DNA of 64,000 nucleotides from Paenibacillus mangrovi. GTDB lineage: Bacteria > Bacillota > Bacilli > Paenibacillales > Paenibacillaceae. The notes beneath the pieces were generated by a model. That model was not told where the DNA came from. It saw only the letters and a program-made list of their open reading frames with translations, and made no database searches. Position 1 is the stretch's first letter, and each line of letters starts with the position of its first letter. Both the position numbers and the translations under genes were made by a program. Positions 8,087-16,767 of the stretch are shown here, one piece after another. The stretch covers positions 186,001 to 250,000 of the forward strand of contig NZ_JALIRP010000002.1 in NCBI RefSeq assembly GCF_022898935.1. Reading direction: 5' to 3'.

Positions 8087-8800
8087 TTAGGTTCTTTCCA
8101 GTCGGATTTCAATCTCATCTTCGGGTGCAAGCTTCATATCCAGACCGTTTTCGGAAAGCTCCTTGCCGTTCACTTTTATGACCCATTTTTCAATCCCTTT
8201 TGGACTATAGCTCTTCACAGTATCAATGTACCTTTTGTTCATGGTCAGCTTGATGAAATCCATGCTCTGCAATATGGTGCGTACGCTCTCGTCGGCGGAA
8301 AAAGGGAGAATGTAAGTATGCGAAAGTCCCGGCTCGATCGTTCCGCCGTTCAGCTTAAGCACCGTATATTCTGGTTTAGGATCAGCTTTATCCAGCTTCT
8401 CATCTGCTCGTTCTATCGAAATCCCGATTTCATCATTTTCATGAAGAACCGTGTCCAGCTTGTCCTTTTCGAGTTTCTTCTTGTTTAGCTCAAGCCCCCA
8501 TTCAAATGAAGGAGAAAGCGACACTTGACTGATCGAATGGATGGAACCATCTTCTGCAAAGGTCACAATTCCGCTTTTTTTCAAACCTTCACGAATCGTC
8601 TCGCCCTGCTGCAAATGGGTTTCAAGATCCCGGATGATATCTGGAGAGAAAAAGTCATCTTTTTCAGAAATGATGATCGAAGAACCATCGCCTGCATATA
8701 CCTTGGATGAAGTCTCCTTGGATTTATCACCATTGCAGCCTGCAAGCAGGAGCGAGGCCGTTAAGATGAAAATAATTGCTGTACTTATTCCTTTCTCCAC
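8087..8800 (-). CDS. Lipoprotein of unknown function
   Basis: This 237-residue protein starts at a GTG preceded by AAGGTGG. It has a type II signal peptide ending in the lipobox LLAGC (Cys22), so it should be lipidated and held on the outer face of the membrane. The mature part is rich in Lys, Asp and Glu, with predicted beta strands (SSIIISEKDDF, YTVLKLNGG, WVIKVNGKELS, DEIEIRLERT). No domain family is recognised. It is flanked by terminators on both sides and appears monocistronic. Confidence 0.75.
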   Translation of the reverse strand: MEKGISTAIIFILTASLLLAGCNGDKSKETSSKVYAGDGSSIIISEKDDFFSPDIIRDLETHLQQGETIREGLKKSGIVTFAEDGSIHSISQVSLSPSFEWGLELNKKKLEKDKLDTVLHENDEIGISIERADEKLDKADPKPEYTVLKLNGGTIEPGLSHTYILPFSADESVRTILQSMDFIKLTMNKRYIDTVKSYSPKGIEKWVIKVNGKELSENGLDMKLAPEDEIEIRLERT

Positions 8801-8870
8801 CTTAACACCACCTTCTGTTATTCATTCCTTGCGCTAGCGCTATAAAACGTTTATATATGATTATTATAAA

Positions 8871-8903
8871 AAAATAGAGCTCTCACGCTGAGATCTCTAT
8901 TTT
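8871..8903. terminator. Terminator between two minus-strand genes
   Basis: AAAATAGAGCTCTCA (8871-8885) pairs with TGAGATCTCTATTTT (8889-8903) with a single mismatch and a 3-nt loop. It would end the 8958 gene. Confidence 0.8.
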
Positions 8904-8957
8904 AACATAAGCGCACAAGGCATTTCGACAGAGATAAGCGGATTTCGGCGAAAAATC

Positions 8958-9674
8958 TCAGTTAATGAGTGCTTGCATAAAAGTTCTGCTGCCGTCTGTG
9001 TTTTTAAGATAAGGTCCTAGTCCCAAAAAGTGGCTTCGATCCACATACACTCCCGTCATCCAGGTACCTTCGAGCACCTCGTCATCCAAATGCACGAGCA
9101 GCGGGGGAGCGGATATAAACTCTTGAAAAACGGGAATGCGCATATCATGCTTCTTGTAGGGTTTGCCGGACTGCTGAAAAGGGAGTGGACTTACATAGGT
9201 AGGAACGAAGTAGGTGGAGATGACGTTCATCTCCTCTTCATCATAAAAAGGGGTATCACCTAAAAAGGGATGGAACAGTGAAATTTCTTCGAACTGAGAC
9301 CAGATCAGAACCTGCAGGAGCATGCTCTGGAACCTGCCGTTATGGAATATATATTCGCGTTTATCGTGCTCTTCCTTCTCCCCGTCAGGTGTAAGGCTTT
9401 CTACGTAATGGCGCTCACTACCGATGCATTTCCATCCTGACGGGCTTTGAATCCACTTTTGAAATACAGGACTGCTGTTTTCTCCGCCTGCAGAAAGCGA
9501 CTCCTGAGCAGGCCTCAGGTAGGCCCAACACTTCCACATCGATTCCGGCAAATTGCGCATCAGCATTTCTATGGCTCTATCATAGATATTGCGCACTTTA
9601 ATAGAAGCGCTTTCAAGTTCATTGACATCCTCTTTGCCATACCTAATCTCTTGGGAAAGTATTCTTTTTCTCAT
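8958..9674 (-). CDS. Conserved-looking protein of unknown function
   Basis: The protein is 238 residues, soluble and without a signal peptide. It is rich in aromatic residues (SMWKCWAYLRP, FHPFLGDTPFYDEEE, HFLGLGPYLKN) and has no recognised motif. The start at 9674 (MRKRIL) is preferred because GGAGG is nine bases upstream; another ATG lies two codons before. Upstream on the minus strand a TATAAT lies near 9726-9721. It is flanked by terminators, so it is likely transcribed alone. Confidence 0.65.
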   Translation of the reverse strand: MRKRILSQEIRYGKEDVNELESASIKVRNIYDRAIEMLMRNLPESMWKCWAYLRPAQESLSAGGENSSPVFQKWIQSPSGWKCIGSERHYVESLTPDGEKEEHDKREYIFHNGRFQSMLLQVLIWSQFEEISLFHPFLGDTPFYDEEEMNVISTYFVPTYVSPLPFQQSGKPYKKHDMRIPVFQEFISAPPLLVHLDDEVLEGTWMTGVYVDRSHFLGLGPYLKNTDGSRTFMQALIN

Positions 9675-9823
9675 CGTCATCCGCCTCCTTAAGCGCCGAA
9701 AAGGCAGTTTTTTACCAATTATACTACAGAACCTGTGGTAAGGTGCAAGTCTATGCCTAAAATTAGCAAAGGCTCAGTTTCGGGCCGGGCTACAAAATAA
9801 AGTCCCTCCAAAGATTATTAAAC

Positions 9824-9855
9824 AAAAACCTTCCTCGCAAATACAAGGAAGGTTT
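9824..9855 (-). terminator. Terminator after the HxlR-family gene
   Basis: AAACCTTCCT (9826-9835) and AGGAAGGTTT (9846-9855) form a perfect stem; the A-run at 9824-9828 is the U-tract on the minus strand. Confidence 0.85.
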
Positions 9856-9881
9856 GTCGTTACAGCTGGTTTTTCAGGTGC

Positions 9882-10205
9882 CTATTCAATTTCACACCAA
9901 TGTTCCGCCCAATGTTGAACCTGTTCCATGACAGGCTGCAGCGCTTTGCCTTTTTCCGTCAATTCGTATTCAATCCGGACCGGTGTTTCAGGATACACAT
10001 GGCGTACCAAAATGCCTTCGGTCTCCAAATCCTTCATACGCTCGGACAGCATTTTATCGCTCATGGAAGGTATGATGTGGGATATATCCTTGAACCGTTT
10101 CGGTCCACTCATCAACGAGTAAATAATCAATCCGTTCCAACGCTTACCCAGAACGGAAAAAGCAGTTTCAAACCGCGGACACATACTGAAATCCTGACTG
10201 TTCAT
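9882..10205 (-). CDS. HxlR-family winged-helix transcription regulator
   Basis: This 107-residue protein shows the family pattern: MCPRFETAFSVLGKRWNGLIIY, then RFKDISHIIPSMSDKMLSERMKDLE, then a wing and EYELTEKGKAL. A conserved cysteine (Cys9) sits just before the first helix, as in redox- or electrophile-sensing members such as HypR and YodB. AAAGAGG gives a good ribosome site. No target gene is adjacent in a divergent arrangement. A short CTTA-ATG-TAAG palindrome upstream (about 10257-10267) could be an operator, but this is a guess. Confidence 0.9.
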   Translation of the reverse strand: MNSQDFSMCPRFETAFSVLGKRWNGLIIYSLMSGPKRFKDISHIIPSMSDKMLSERMKDLETEGILVRHVYPETPVRIEYELTEKGKALQPVMEQVQHWAEHWCEIE

Positions 10206-10340
10206 GATCTTTCACCTCTTTACAGGATCCATGTAAACAGTTATGTCTCATGAAAGCTTACATTAAGTTAGTTTGTTTCATTTTACCACATTTTAAGCCA
10301 AAAGAAAACTCACACACAGGAGATTGTCTGTGTAAACAGC

Positions 10341-10368
10341 AAAAAGCGGCAGTATTCACTGCCGCCAT
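10341..10368 (-). terminator. Terminator of the ThuA/sugar isomerase operon
   Basis: GCGGCAGT (10346-10353) and ACTGCCGC (10358-10365) form a stem with an ATTC loop. Five A's at 10341-10345 form the U-tract on the minus strand. Confidence 0.85.
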
Positions 10369-10393
10369 TTTGCTCAAGGTGCAAGCACCTTAT

Positions 10394-11125
10394 TTATACC
10401 TTGGGTACCTCTTTCAATGTTCTGACCGGCTTCATGTTGCCAAACTGAAGTGCATTTCCAGAAGCCGGGTATGCCCACTTGATACCATTGGCAATGACCT
10501 TGAGGATTTCAGGCTGGTAGTAAGTTGGATAGGTTTCATGTCCTGGACGGAAATAAAAGATTTTGCCCCGTCCACGGCGGAACGTACAGCCGCTTCTGAA
10601 GACTTCTCCGCCTTCAAAATTGCTGATGAAGACCAGTTCATCCGGCGCCGGGATATCAAAGTATTCCCCGTACATTTCTTCATGCTCAAGGATGATCTTC
10701 GCGTCAATACCTTCAGTAATCGGATGAGATGGATTCACGTTCCACAGAATTTCCTGTTCTCCCGCTTCACGCCATTTCAGATCGCAGGATGTGCCCATCA
10801 AGGCTTTAAACGGCTTGGAAAAATGTCCGGAGTGCAGGACGATCAGTCCCATCCCTTCGTGTACACGCTTGACAACCCGGGCCGTAATCTCGTCGCTGAC
10901 GCGGTCATGCGCCATATGACCCCACCAGACCAGCACATCCGCCTTATTCAGCACATCCTCTGTCAAGCCGTGCTCCGGCTGATCAAGCGTTGCGGTCGTA
11001 ATGGCAAATTCATTTGCCTCAAGACCTTCGGCCAGCGCCATATGAATGCCTTTCGGATACACAGCCTTCACTTCATCATGTATATTCTCATGGACGAATT
11101 CATTCCAGATGGTTACGTTAATCAA
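10394..11125 (-). CDS. ThuA-like domain protein
   Basis: This 243-residue protein has a glutamine-amidotransferase-like alpha/beta fold of the ThuA family. Typical stretches are [38 protein letters not shown] and [18 protein letters not shown]. It starts at a TTG after GGGGGAACC. In trehalose-using rhizobia ThuA acts with the oxidoreductase ThuB on 3-keto sugars. It is last in a four-gene operon with two isomerase-like proteins and a Gfo/Idh/MocA dehydrogenase, so a keto-sugar breakdown role is inferred; the sugar is unknown. Confidence 0.88.
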   Translation of the reverse strand: MINVTIWNEFVHENIHDEVKAVYPKGIHMALAEGLEANEFAITTATLDQPEHGLTEDVLNKADVLVWWGHMAHDRVSDEITARVVKRVHEGMGLIVLHSGHFSKPFKALMGTSCDLKWREAGEQEILWNVNPSHPITEGIDAKIILEHEEMYGEYFDIPAPDELVFISNFEGGEVFRSGCTFRRGRGKIFYFRPGHETYPTYYQPEILKVIANGIKWAYPASGNALQFGNMKPVRTLKEVPKV

Positions 11126-11137
11126 TTCTGGTTCCCC

Positions 11138-12106
11138 CTAGACCCACCACATGTCGCCAAGCGACTCTTCGATGAGTACTTGCTGTAAGTTAGATACGGC
11201 TTTCGAGAAGCCTTCTTCAATGGACATCAGACCGTCTTCATGTTCAATGCTGACTGCATAATCATAGCCGACCAGACGAAGCGCACTGATGATATCAGCC
11301 CATGTTTTCACGTCATGGCCATAACCCACGCTGCGGAACTGCCAAGCGCGATCCAGCATGTTGGTGTATGACTGCATATCGGTCAAACCGTAACGGTTGA
11401 CGTTAATCGGATCAATGACGGTATCCTTGGCATGGAAATGATGGATCGCGCCGGCGCGGCCCAAAATGTGGATCGCTTGAACCGGATCGATGCCCTGCCA
11501 CCACATATGGCTCGGATCCAGGTTGGCGCCAATCGCTTCCCCGGCAGCTTCGCGCAAGCGCAGCAGTGTTGCCGGCGTATGTACGGAAAAACCGCCATGC
11601 AGCTCGAGCCCGATTTTCACATGATGATCTGCAGCAAATTTAGCTTGTTCCGTCCAGTAAGGAATCACTTTGTTTTCCCACTGCCATGCCAAAATTTCCT
11701 GATAATCGTTCGGCCAAGGAGCTACAGGCCAGTTCGGATACTTCGCATTCTCATGGTCGCCTGGGCAGCCGGAGAAGGTATTAACCACCTCAACGCCCAG
11801 CTTCTCTGCCAGCTTCACGCTGTTCACGAAATCCTCATGATCCGCTTGTGCCAGATGTTTCTGTGGATGGAGTGGGTTACCGTGGCAGCTCAAAGCACTG
11901 ATCATCAGACCGCGAGATTCCACCGCATGTTTGAATTCTTTCAATTTAGCTTCATTTTCAAGCAGTTCTGCAGGATTGCAGTGAGCCTTGCCAGGATTGC
12001 CTCCCGTACCGATCTCAACTGCCTTCAGCCCTTTGGAAGCCACATAATCCAGTGCATCCTCCAGCTTGCGGTCACCAAACAATACCATAAATACGCCGAG
12101 TTTCAA
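11138..12106 (-). CDS. Sugar phosphate isomerase/epimerase family protein (xylose isomerase-like TIM barrel)
   Basis: The protein is 322 residues and starts at a TTG after AGGAGG. The barrel shows family motifs for a metal-binding site: GLKAVEIGTGG, ALSCHGNPLHP, GLELHGGFSVH, LDPSHMWWQG, HFHAKD and VSIEHED. These give Glu, His and Asp ligands for a divalent metal. Family enzymes isomerise or dehydrate sugars and inositols. It ends 13 bp before the ThuA-like gene and 72 bp separate it from the upstream dehydrogenase gene. A different isomerase-like protein is encoded at the head of the operon. Confidence 0.9.
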   Translation of the reverse strand: MKLGVFMVLFGDRKLEDALDYVASKGLKAVEIGTGGNPGKAHCNPAELLENEAKLKEFKHAVESRGLMISALSCHGNPLHPQKHLAQADHEDFVNSVKLAEKLGVEVVNTFSGCPGDHENAKYPNWPVAPWPNDYQEILAWQWENKVIPYWTEQAKFAADHHVKIGLELHGGFSVHTPATLLRLREAAGEAIGANLDPSHMWWQGIDPVQAIHILGRAGAIHHFHAKDTVIDPINVNRYGLTDMQSYTNMLDRAWQFRSVGYGHDVKTWADIISALRLVGYDYAVSIEHEDGLMSIEEGFSKAVSNLQQVLIEESLGDMWWV

Positions 12107-12178
12107 CGGAAATTCCTCCTTAGCTTGATTCAGATAATTGGTAAAGTGAATGATTCCTTATATCATTTTTCGGTAAGA

Positions 12179-13270
12179 TTACTCAAAATATACAGCTTTT
12201 CCGGTTTTGGAAGACTCATAGATGGCCTCGAGAATTTGCGTTACCACATAGGCCTGCTCCGGAGTGACTACTGGTTCCTTATCTTCCAGAATCGCTTCCA
12301 GCCACAATCTTTGCTCTCGGTCAGATTCATTTTCAGCCGAACCGGAGTAGAAGGCAACGCCGCCGGCGTTCAGGTCGATTTTGGTGTCGTACAAACGGCT
12401 CATTTTCTCGCCATTGATGCGCAGTCCGTCCTTCATATCCGCGCCGCCCTCAGTTCCCGCGAGGATCGTTTTGGCTTCGCCTGTTTCTACGACATTCAGT
12501 GCCCAGCTGGATTCAAGGATAATCGTTGCACCATTTTCCATCGTAATGAATCCGAATGCAGAATCTTCCACTTTGAACTGCTCCGGATCCCAAGGACCAA
12601 ATGCGTTGGCCGCATTCTCACGGTGTCCAAGCTTGTGGAACGTAGAGCCCAGTACGCTTTTCGGCTTGTAGTTATCCATCATCCACAGCGTCAAATCGAG
12701 TGCATGCGTGCCGATATCGATCAGCGGGCCTCCGCCTTGTTTTTCTTCATCCAAAAATACGCCCCATGTCGGAACCGCGCGGCGGCGGATCGCCAAAGCC
12801 TTGCCGAGATAGATGTCGCCAAGCTCTCCGGCTTCGCAAAGGTCTTTCAGGTACAGACTGTCATTGCGGTAGCGGTTTTGGTAACCGATGGTCAGCTTTT
12901 TGCCTGTACGTTTTGCAGCTTCCACCATCTCTTTCGCTTGGGCAGCTGTTTTAGCCATAGGCTTTTCGCACATAACATGCTTGCCGGCTTCCATCGATGC
13001 TACGGAGATTTCCGAGTGGGAATCATTTGGTGTACATACATGGATAACATCGATGCTTTTGTCTTTCAAAAGCTCAAGATAATCCGTGTACACTTTAGCA
13101 CCTTCGACACCAAATTCTTCAGCAGCTTTCTCTGCGCGTTCCTTGATGATATCGCAGAATGCCACCATTTCGGCTTTTGGCTGCTTGGCCAGACTTGGCA
13201 TATGCTTGCCGTTAGCGATTCCTCCACAGCCGATGATTCCAATTTTCAATGTTTGCTTCGAATTAGACAT
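12179..13270 (-). CDS. Gfo/Idh/MocA family oxidoreductase
   Basis: This 363-residue NAD(P)-dependent dehydrogenase has a Rossmann fold at the N-terminus (IGIIGCGGIANGKH), the family motif HVMCEKPMAKT and a C-terminal alpha/beta substrate domain (GGPLIDIGTHALDLTLWM, with the catalytic-type Asp and His). The start at 13270 (MSNSKQ) is chosen because GGAGG lies seven bases upstream; a longer reading frame has no such site. It overlaps the end of the preceding isomerase-like gene by 8 nt, indicating translational coupling. It probably oxidises a sugar or its 3-hydroxyl; the substrate is not evident. Confidence 0.92.
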   Translation of the reverse strand: MSNSKQTLKIGIIGCGGIANGKHMPSLAKQPKAEMVAFCDIIKERAEKAAEEFGVEGAKVYTDYLELLKDKSIDVIHVCTPNDSHSEISVASMEAGKHVMCEKPMAKTAAQAKEMVEAAKRTGKKLTIGYQNRYRNDSLYLKDLCEAGELGDIYLGKALAIRRRAVPTWGVFLDEEKQGGGPLIDIGTHALDLTLWMMDNYKPKSVLGSTFHKLGHRENAANAFGPWDPEQFKVEDSAFGFITMENGATIILESSWALNVVETGEAKTILAGTEGGADMKDGLRINGEKMSRLYDTKIDLNAGGVAFYSGSAENESDREQRLWLEAILEDKEPVVTPEQAYVVTQILEAIYESSKTGKAVYFE

Positions 13271-14030
13271 GTACAGGTCCTCCATTTTTAGCGTAATTTT
13301 TGATCCACTCCATACTTTTTGCAATGCTTTCAAGCGGCGGGCTCTGGCAGAAATCCTGCTCTACAACGATCCACTCTACTCCCGCTTTGTCCGCAGCTTC
13401 CGCAACGGCTTTCAAATCCACTTCACCTTGACCAAGCTCAACCGTCAGCGGCGAACCATCCTCTTGTCTGCGCACATCCTTCCAGTGAACAATAGGAAGG
13501 CGTCCGGCGTAAGCCTCTATATATTCAGCAGGATTGTATCCTGCGAAGTGTGCCCAGCAAGTGTCCAGCTCAACCTGGAGCAAATCTGCAGGTACGGCAT
13601 CATACATGGAGTCAAACACCGTTTTGCCGCCCATTTTTTCGGTGAATTCAAAGTCATGGTTGTGGTACAGCAGCGTTGCCTGCTGCTCTTGGCAGCGTTC
13701 ACCAATCGTCTTCAGATTCGCGAACACTTCATCCCATTTACGCTGGTCTTCGCCAAGGTAAGGGATGATCAGATTGGTGTTGCCAATTTCCTTGTTATAG
13801 GCTATTTCCTCATCCAGGGCATTCAGCATGCGGTCATACGGCGTATGTGTACCAAGTGCAACGAGACCGTATTGATCCAGCAATGCCTTAACTTCAGCTG
13901 CAGGGCGTCCGAAAAAGGTGAAAAATTCCACGCCCTGATACCCAAGTTCTGCTATTTTCTTCAACGTACCCTCAAAATCCTGCTCCGCTTGTTCGCGAAC
14001 GGTGTACAATTGCAAGCCCAGCTTCAACAT
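13263..14030 (-). CDS. Sugar phosphate isomerase/epimerase family protein
   Basis: This 255-residue TIM-barrel protein begins MLKLGLQLYTVRE after AGGAGTGAGG. It carries GYQGVEFFTFFGRPA, LGTHTPYDRM, LLYHNHDFEF, ELDTCWAHFAG, IVHWKDV and WIVVEQDF, matching metal-binding positions of the xylose isomerase-like superfamily. It is the first intact gene of the operon and overlaps the oxidoreductase gene by 8 nt. Together with the second isomerase-like protein and ThuA it suggests epimerisation or cleavage steps of a keto-sugar route. Confidence 0.9.
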   Translation of the reverse strand: MLKLGLQLYTVREQAEQDFEGTLKKIAELGYQGVEFFTFFGRPAAEVKALLDQYGLVALGTHTPYDRMLNALDEEIAYNKEIGNTNLIIPYLGEDQRKWDEVFANLKTIGERCQEQQATLLYHNHDFEFTEKMGGKTVFDSMYDAVPADLLQVELDTCWAHFAGYNPAEYIEAYAGRLPIVHWKDVRRQEDGSPLTVELGQGEVDLKAVAEAADKAGVEWIVVEQDFCQSPPLESIAKSMEWIKNYAKNGGPVHV

Positions 14031-14074
14031 GTTTGCCTCACTCCTGTTTTTTTGGATTGATGAAGAACGCTTTG

Positions 14075-14250
14075 TTATGTAGGATTTTGACATAGCAAAA
14101 CCCTTGTATAATGAATGCATGGTAGCATTTCATCCACAGTGAATGCGTTTGCAATCGCAAACTATTCCGCCCGTGCGCCAGCACGTTCAGCAATATATCT
14201 GCACCGATATTTCCACAACCGATACTACCAGCCTTCATTCTATTATTCAT
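14075..14250 (-). pseudogene. Remnant of a Gfo/Idh/MocA oxidoreductase gene
   Basis: An ATG at 14250 behind a strong GAGGGGGTG site opens a frame that starts MNNRMKAGSIGCGNIG, the Rossmann dinucleotide-binding start of this family. After about 28 codons the similarity stops. Further on, in other frames, fragments resembling later family motifs appear: FTVDEML (compare the usual TVDELL) and VLLCQNP (compare HVLCEKP). This fits a gene that has suffered internal deletions and frameshifts. It lies at the head of the sugar operon, directly before the intact isomerase-like gene, and may now act only as leader. Confidence 0.55.
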
Positions 14251-14419
14251 GCATCCACCCCCTCATGATGTTGAAAGGGGCTTCAACAATCTAGTACCAT
14301 GGTATTCCGAAATCATTTATATTAAAATGAAGAATATGATTAAAACATGAACAATCTGGTCATTATTTTTCAAAGAGCCGGATTTTGCATGTAATCACCA
14401 CTCTATAAGGAGTCATTTC

Positions 14420-15238
14420 ATGTCTACGCAGGATTCAGTACACATTTATACAGCAGGCTTCTCATTTCATCATAAACCTTTTTATATGACCGAAATGAAC
14501 GGTGTTAAAAATTATTTGATGCGACTTCAGACGGATGGAAGATGCCGGGCCCGCGTCGACGGCAAAATGGTTCAGATCGAGCCGGGGGATTTGCTTGTAT
14601 TTTCTCCGGACGAGCCTTATGAACTGAGAATTGAAGAGGAGCTAAACGCCCAGAACGAGCTTGCGGTCGAAAGCGGCGATTATCATATTTTTTTTGGGGG
14701 AACCTGGATTGATGAATGGTGGTCCAGACAGAAGCGCCCCACTCGCATCAAGGTCCCTTTGAACGAAACCATCCTGAGCCTGTTCAGGCAAATTGTCCTA
14801 GAGCAGCGTAAAATATCCAATCCGTTCCCGGAAATCTCGGGTTACTACATGCGGATTCTATGTTTGGAGACAGACCGCCTGCTGCGCGAGCATCCTTCTA
14901 CGACACCGAAGACATATTTGGCCTATCAGATTAAGCAATACATCGAAGAACATGCTTCCGTTTCTTTTAAGCTGGAGGATGTGGCCGCCAATGTCGGAAT
15001 CAGTGTTTCCCGTGCCGTTCACCTTTTTAAAGAAGCGTTCGGAACCAGCATCATGCAATATACGCTGGATGTCCGCCTGGAAATGGCGCGCGAACGGATT
15101 ATTTTTAGCCCGATGTCTCTTGAGAATATCGCCGAAACCTCAGGCTTCGCCAATTACACGTATTTCCACCGCGTATTTCGTTCCCGCTTCGGCAAATCCC
15201 CCAAGGAATTCCGTATCGCGAACAGGGAACAGATTTAA
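14420..15238 (+). CDS. AraC-family transcription regulator
   Basis: This 272-residue protein has an N-terminal cupin-like sensing domain (about 1-150; RARVDGKMVQIEPGDLLVFS is typical) and two C-terminal helix-turn-helix units (about 170-265; VAANVGISVSRAVHLFKEAFG and IAETSGFANYTYFHRVFRSRFG). It is divergent from the sugar operon across about 390 bp that contain the oxidoreductase remnant, so it probably controls that operon in response to a sugar ligand. AAGGAG precedes the ATG. Confidence 0.92.
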   Translation: MSTQDSVHIYTAGFSFHHKPFYMTEMNGVKNYLMRLQTDGRCRARVDGKMVQIEPGDLLVFSPDEPYELRIEEELNAQNELAVESGDYHIFFGGTWIDEWWSRQKRPTRIKVPLNETILSLFRQIVLEQRKISNPFPEISGYYMRILCLETDRLLREHPSTTPKTYLAYQIKQYIEEHASVSFKLEDVAANVGISVSRAVHLFKEAFGTSIMQYTLDVRLEMARERIIFSPMSLENIAETSGFANYTYFHRVFRSRFGKSPKEFRIANREQI

Positions 15239-15241
15239 ATG

Positions 15242-15277
15242 AAATGAAGCCGGGCTCAGATGAGCCCGGCTTCATTT
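15242..15277. terminator. Bidirectional terminator, 17-bp perfect stem
   Basis: AAATGAAGCCGGGCTCA (15242-15258) and TGAGCCCGGCTTCATTT (15261-15277) are exact complements. It separates the convergent AraC gene and the gene at 15284. Confidence 0.88.
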
Positions 15278-15283
15278 GCCTTT

Positions 15284-15604
15284 TCAACGGCTTTTCCCGG
15301 TTGCGTTTCTGTTCGAAATCGCCTCGGATACCACAAAAGCCAGATCCTCATTGCCAAAGAGGGACAGCACACCAAGAACTGTATCATCCGGGATCGGACC
15401 GGCCTCTTCCTTGGGTACCGTCAGTTCCAGTACACGCTGAAGCCGCTCGTTACTCTGCTGCTCTGGATAGGCCTGCATGTATAATTCTTCAGGATTCAAT
15501 CCTTCATTAACGCACCACTGGGCAAACACCAGGATCATCATGTCCTCGTCTTGGCGGTAGCTCTCCACGATGCCGTCTTCGATTGATTTGCGATTTTCAT
15601 CCAT
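15284..15604 (-). CDS. Small acidic protein of unknown function
   Basis: This 106-residue soluble protein follows an AAGGGG site. It is rich in Glu and Gln and predicted largely helical (DEDMMILVFAQWCVNEGL, ERLQRVLELTVPKEE). No signal peptide, membrane segment or known domain is seen. It lies 89 bp after the TerC-family gene on the same strand, with no terminator recognised in the gap. Confidence 0.65.
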   Translation of the reverse strand: MDENRKSIEDGIVESYRQDEDMMILVFAQWCVNEGLNPEELYMQAYPEQQSNERLQRVLELTVPKEEAGPIPDDTVLGVLSLFGNEDLAFVVSEAISNRNATGKSR

Positions 15605-15693
15605 TTTTCATTTCCCCTTTTAACTCGTGTCCGCGATCCTTGATCGATACACATTATACCTTTTTTAGGGGATAAACTGAATACAAGCCGGCT

Positions 15694-16386
15694 TTAGCTC
15701 ATGCCGACAGCCTGCCTTCTTGCCGCCTCGGCTTTCTTTTTCTTGGAACGGAGTCCAACCCATACCACAGCAGCCACTACAACCAGCTCAAACGCATATT
15801 TCACAAATGCATTCGTAAACAGTCCGTGAATGAATGGTTCTTCCACCAGCATTTTAGAAGCTGTCCAGGCAAGTACGGCGGATCCGAAAGTAATAACGAC
15901 AGGAAAACGTTCGGTCAATTTGATGATCATCGTGCTGCCCCACACCATGATCGGCACCGATATCGCAAGGCCGAAGATGACGAGAAGAAAGTCTCCATGA
16001 GCCGCACCGGCTACAGCCAGCACATTGTCGAGACCCATCATAGCGTCCGCAATAATAATGGTGCGGATGGCCGCCCAGATTTGATTGCCTGCCGAAATGT
16101 CATGCTTCTTCTCATCGATTAGAAGCTTGTAGGCGATCCATATCAGTGCAATCCCCCCGACCAGGCGCAATCCAGGGATCAAGAGCAGCTTAGCGACAAG
16201 CAGCGTCGCAATGACCCGTATGATCACCGCCCCAACGGTCCCCCACACGATGACCTTCTTCTGATCTTCTTTTCTCACGTTGCGCGCGGCAAGACCGATG
16301 ACGATGGCATTGTCTCCGGCCAATACCAGGTCGATGACGACAATAGACAGTAAGGCTGTCCAAAATTCCAAGGTCAACAATTCCAT
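15694..16386 (-). CDS. TerC-family membrane protein (YkoY/YjbE type), probable manganese exporter
   Basis: This 230-residue protein has about seven membrane segments. Two acidic membrane motifs typical of TerC proteins are present: IDLVLAGDNAIVIGLAA near the N-terminus and ADAMMGLDNVLAVAGAA near residue 120. B. subtilis relatives export Mn2+, which helps metallate secreted enzymes. A yybP-ykoY manganese riboswitch precedes the gene, which strongly supports the metal link. The C-terminus is a basic tail (RSKKKKAEAARRQ). Confidence 0.93.
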   Translation of the reverse strand: MELLTLEFWTALLSIVVIDLVLAGDNAIVIGLAARNVRKEDQKKVIVWGTVGAVIIRVIATLLVAKLLLIPGLRLVGGIALIWIAYKLLIDEKKHDISAGNQIWAAIRTIIIADAMMGLDNVLAVAGAAHGDFLLVIFGLAISVPIMVWGSTMIIKLTERFPVVITFGSAVLAWTASKMLVEEPFIHGLFTNAFVKYAFELVVVAAVVWVGLRSKKKKAEAARRQAVGMS

Positions 16387-16470
16387 TTTCCTTCCACCTC
16401 TCCTGTTTTCGGGACGTAGATAAATATCCCTTGATTAAAATGATTGCTATGATTAGTCCGCCGCAATAAT

Positions 16471-16511
16471 AAAAAGCGCCCCTTACCTTCATCAGGTAAT
16501 GGCGCTTTTTT
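16471..16511 (-). terminator. Second terminator in the TerC leader
   Basis: AAAAAGCGCC (16471-16480) pairs with GGCGCTTTTT (16501-16510); an inner CCTTACC/GGTAAT-G segment extends the stem. It lies between the riboswitch expression platform and the gene. Confidence 0.8.
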
Positions 16512-16518
16512 CCACCAA

Positions 16519-16640
16519 AAAAGACCTTTACCTAATGAAAATCAGGCAAAGGTCTCGCAAAACAACGTTACGTTGCCAATAAAGCCGGGGATGTGATCCC
16601 GTAATGACGACTTTATTGCATGAGCTACTCCCCTTTGGGA
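16519..16640 (-). promoter_or_regulatory. yybP-ykoY (Mn2+-sensing) riboswitch with terminator platform
   Basis: On the minus strand the leader contains AAAGGGGAGTAGCTC (about 16636-16622), AAAGTCGTCA, GGCTTTATTGGCAACG and GCGAGACCTTTGCC, the conserved landmarks of the yybP-ykoY aptamer. The 3' aptamer strand CCTTT that pairs with AAAGG is also the 5' arm of a terminator, AGACCTTTGCCT with AGGTAAAGGTCT (16556-16520), followed by six T's. The two folds are exclusive, as expected of an ON switch that reads through when Mn2+ binds. The plus-strand position places it 180-250 bp before the TerC gene. Confidence 0.92.
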
Positions 16641-16767
16641 ACTATTCACTTATTAACTGGTATCATTATAGCAATTATTTTCGGAAATTTCTATGGTTTT
16701 ATTTTTCAAATCTTCGTTTGGTATGATAAGCTTCAGATGCAACAAAGATAAATAAAGGGGAAACTGC

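Noticed and set aside
11432-13291. A 619-codon open frame on the plus strand
   Set aside because: It lies fully antisense to the sugar isomerase and oxidoreductase genes, is rich in Cys, His and Arg, has no ribosome site and no family match. It is a shadow of GC-biased codon use.
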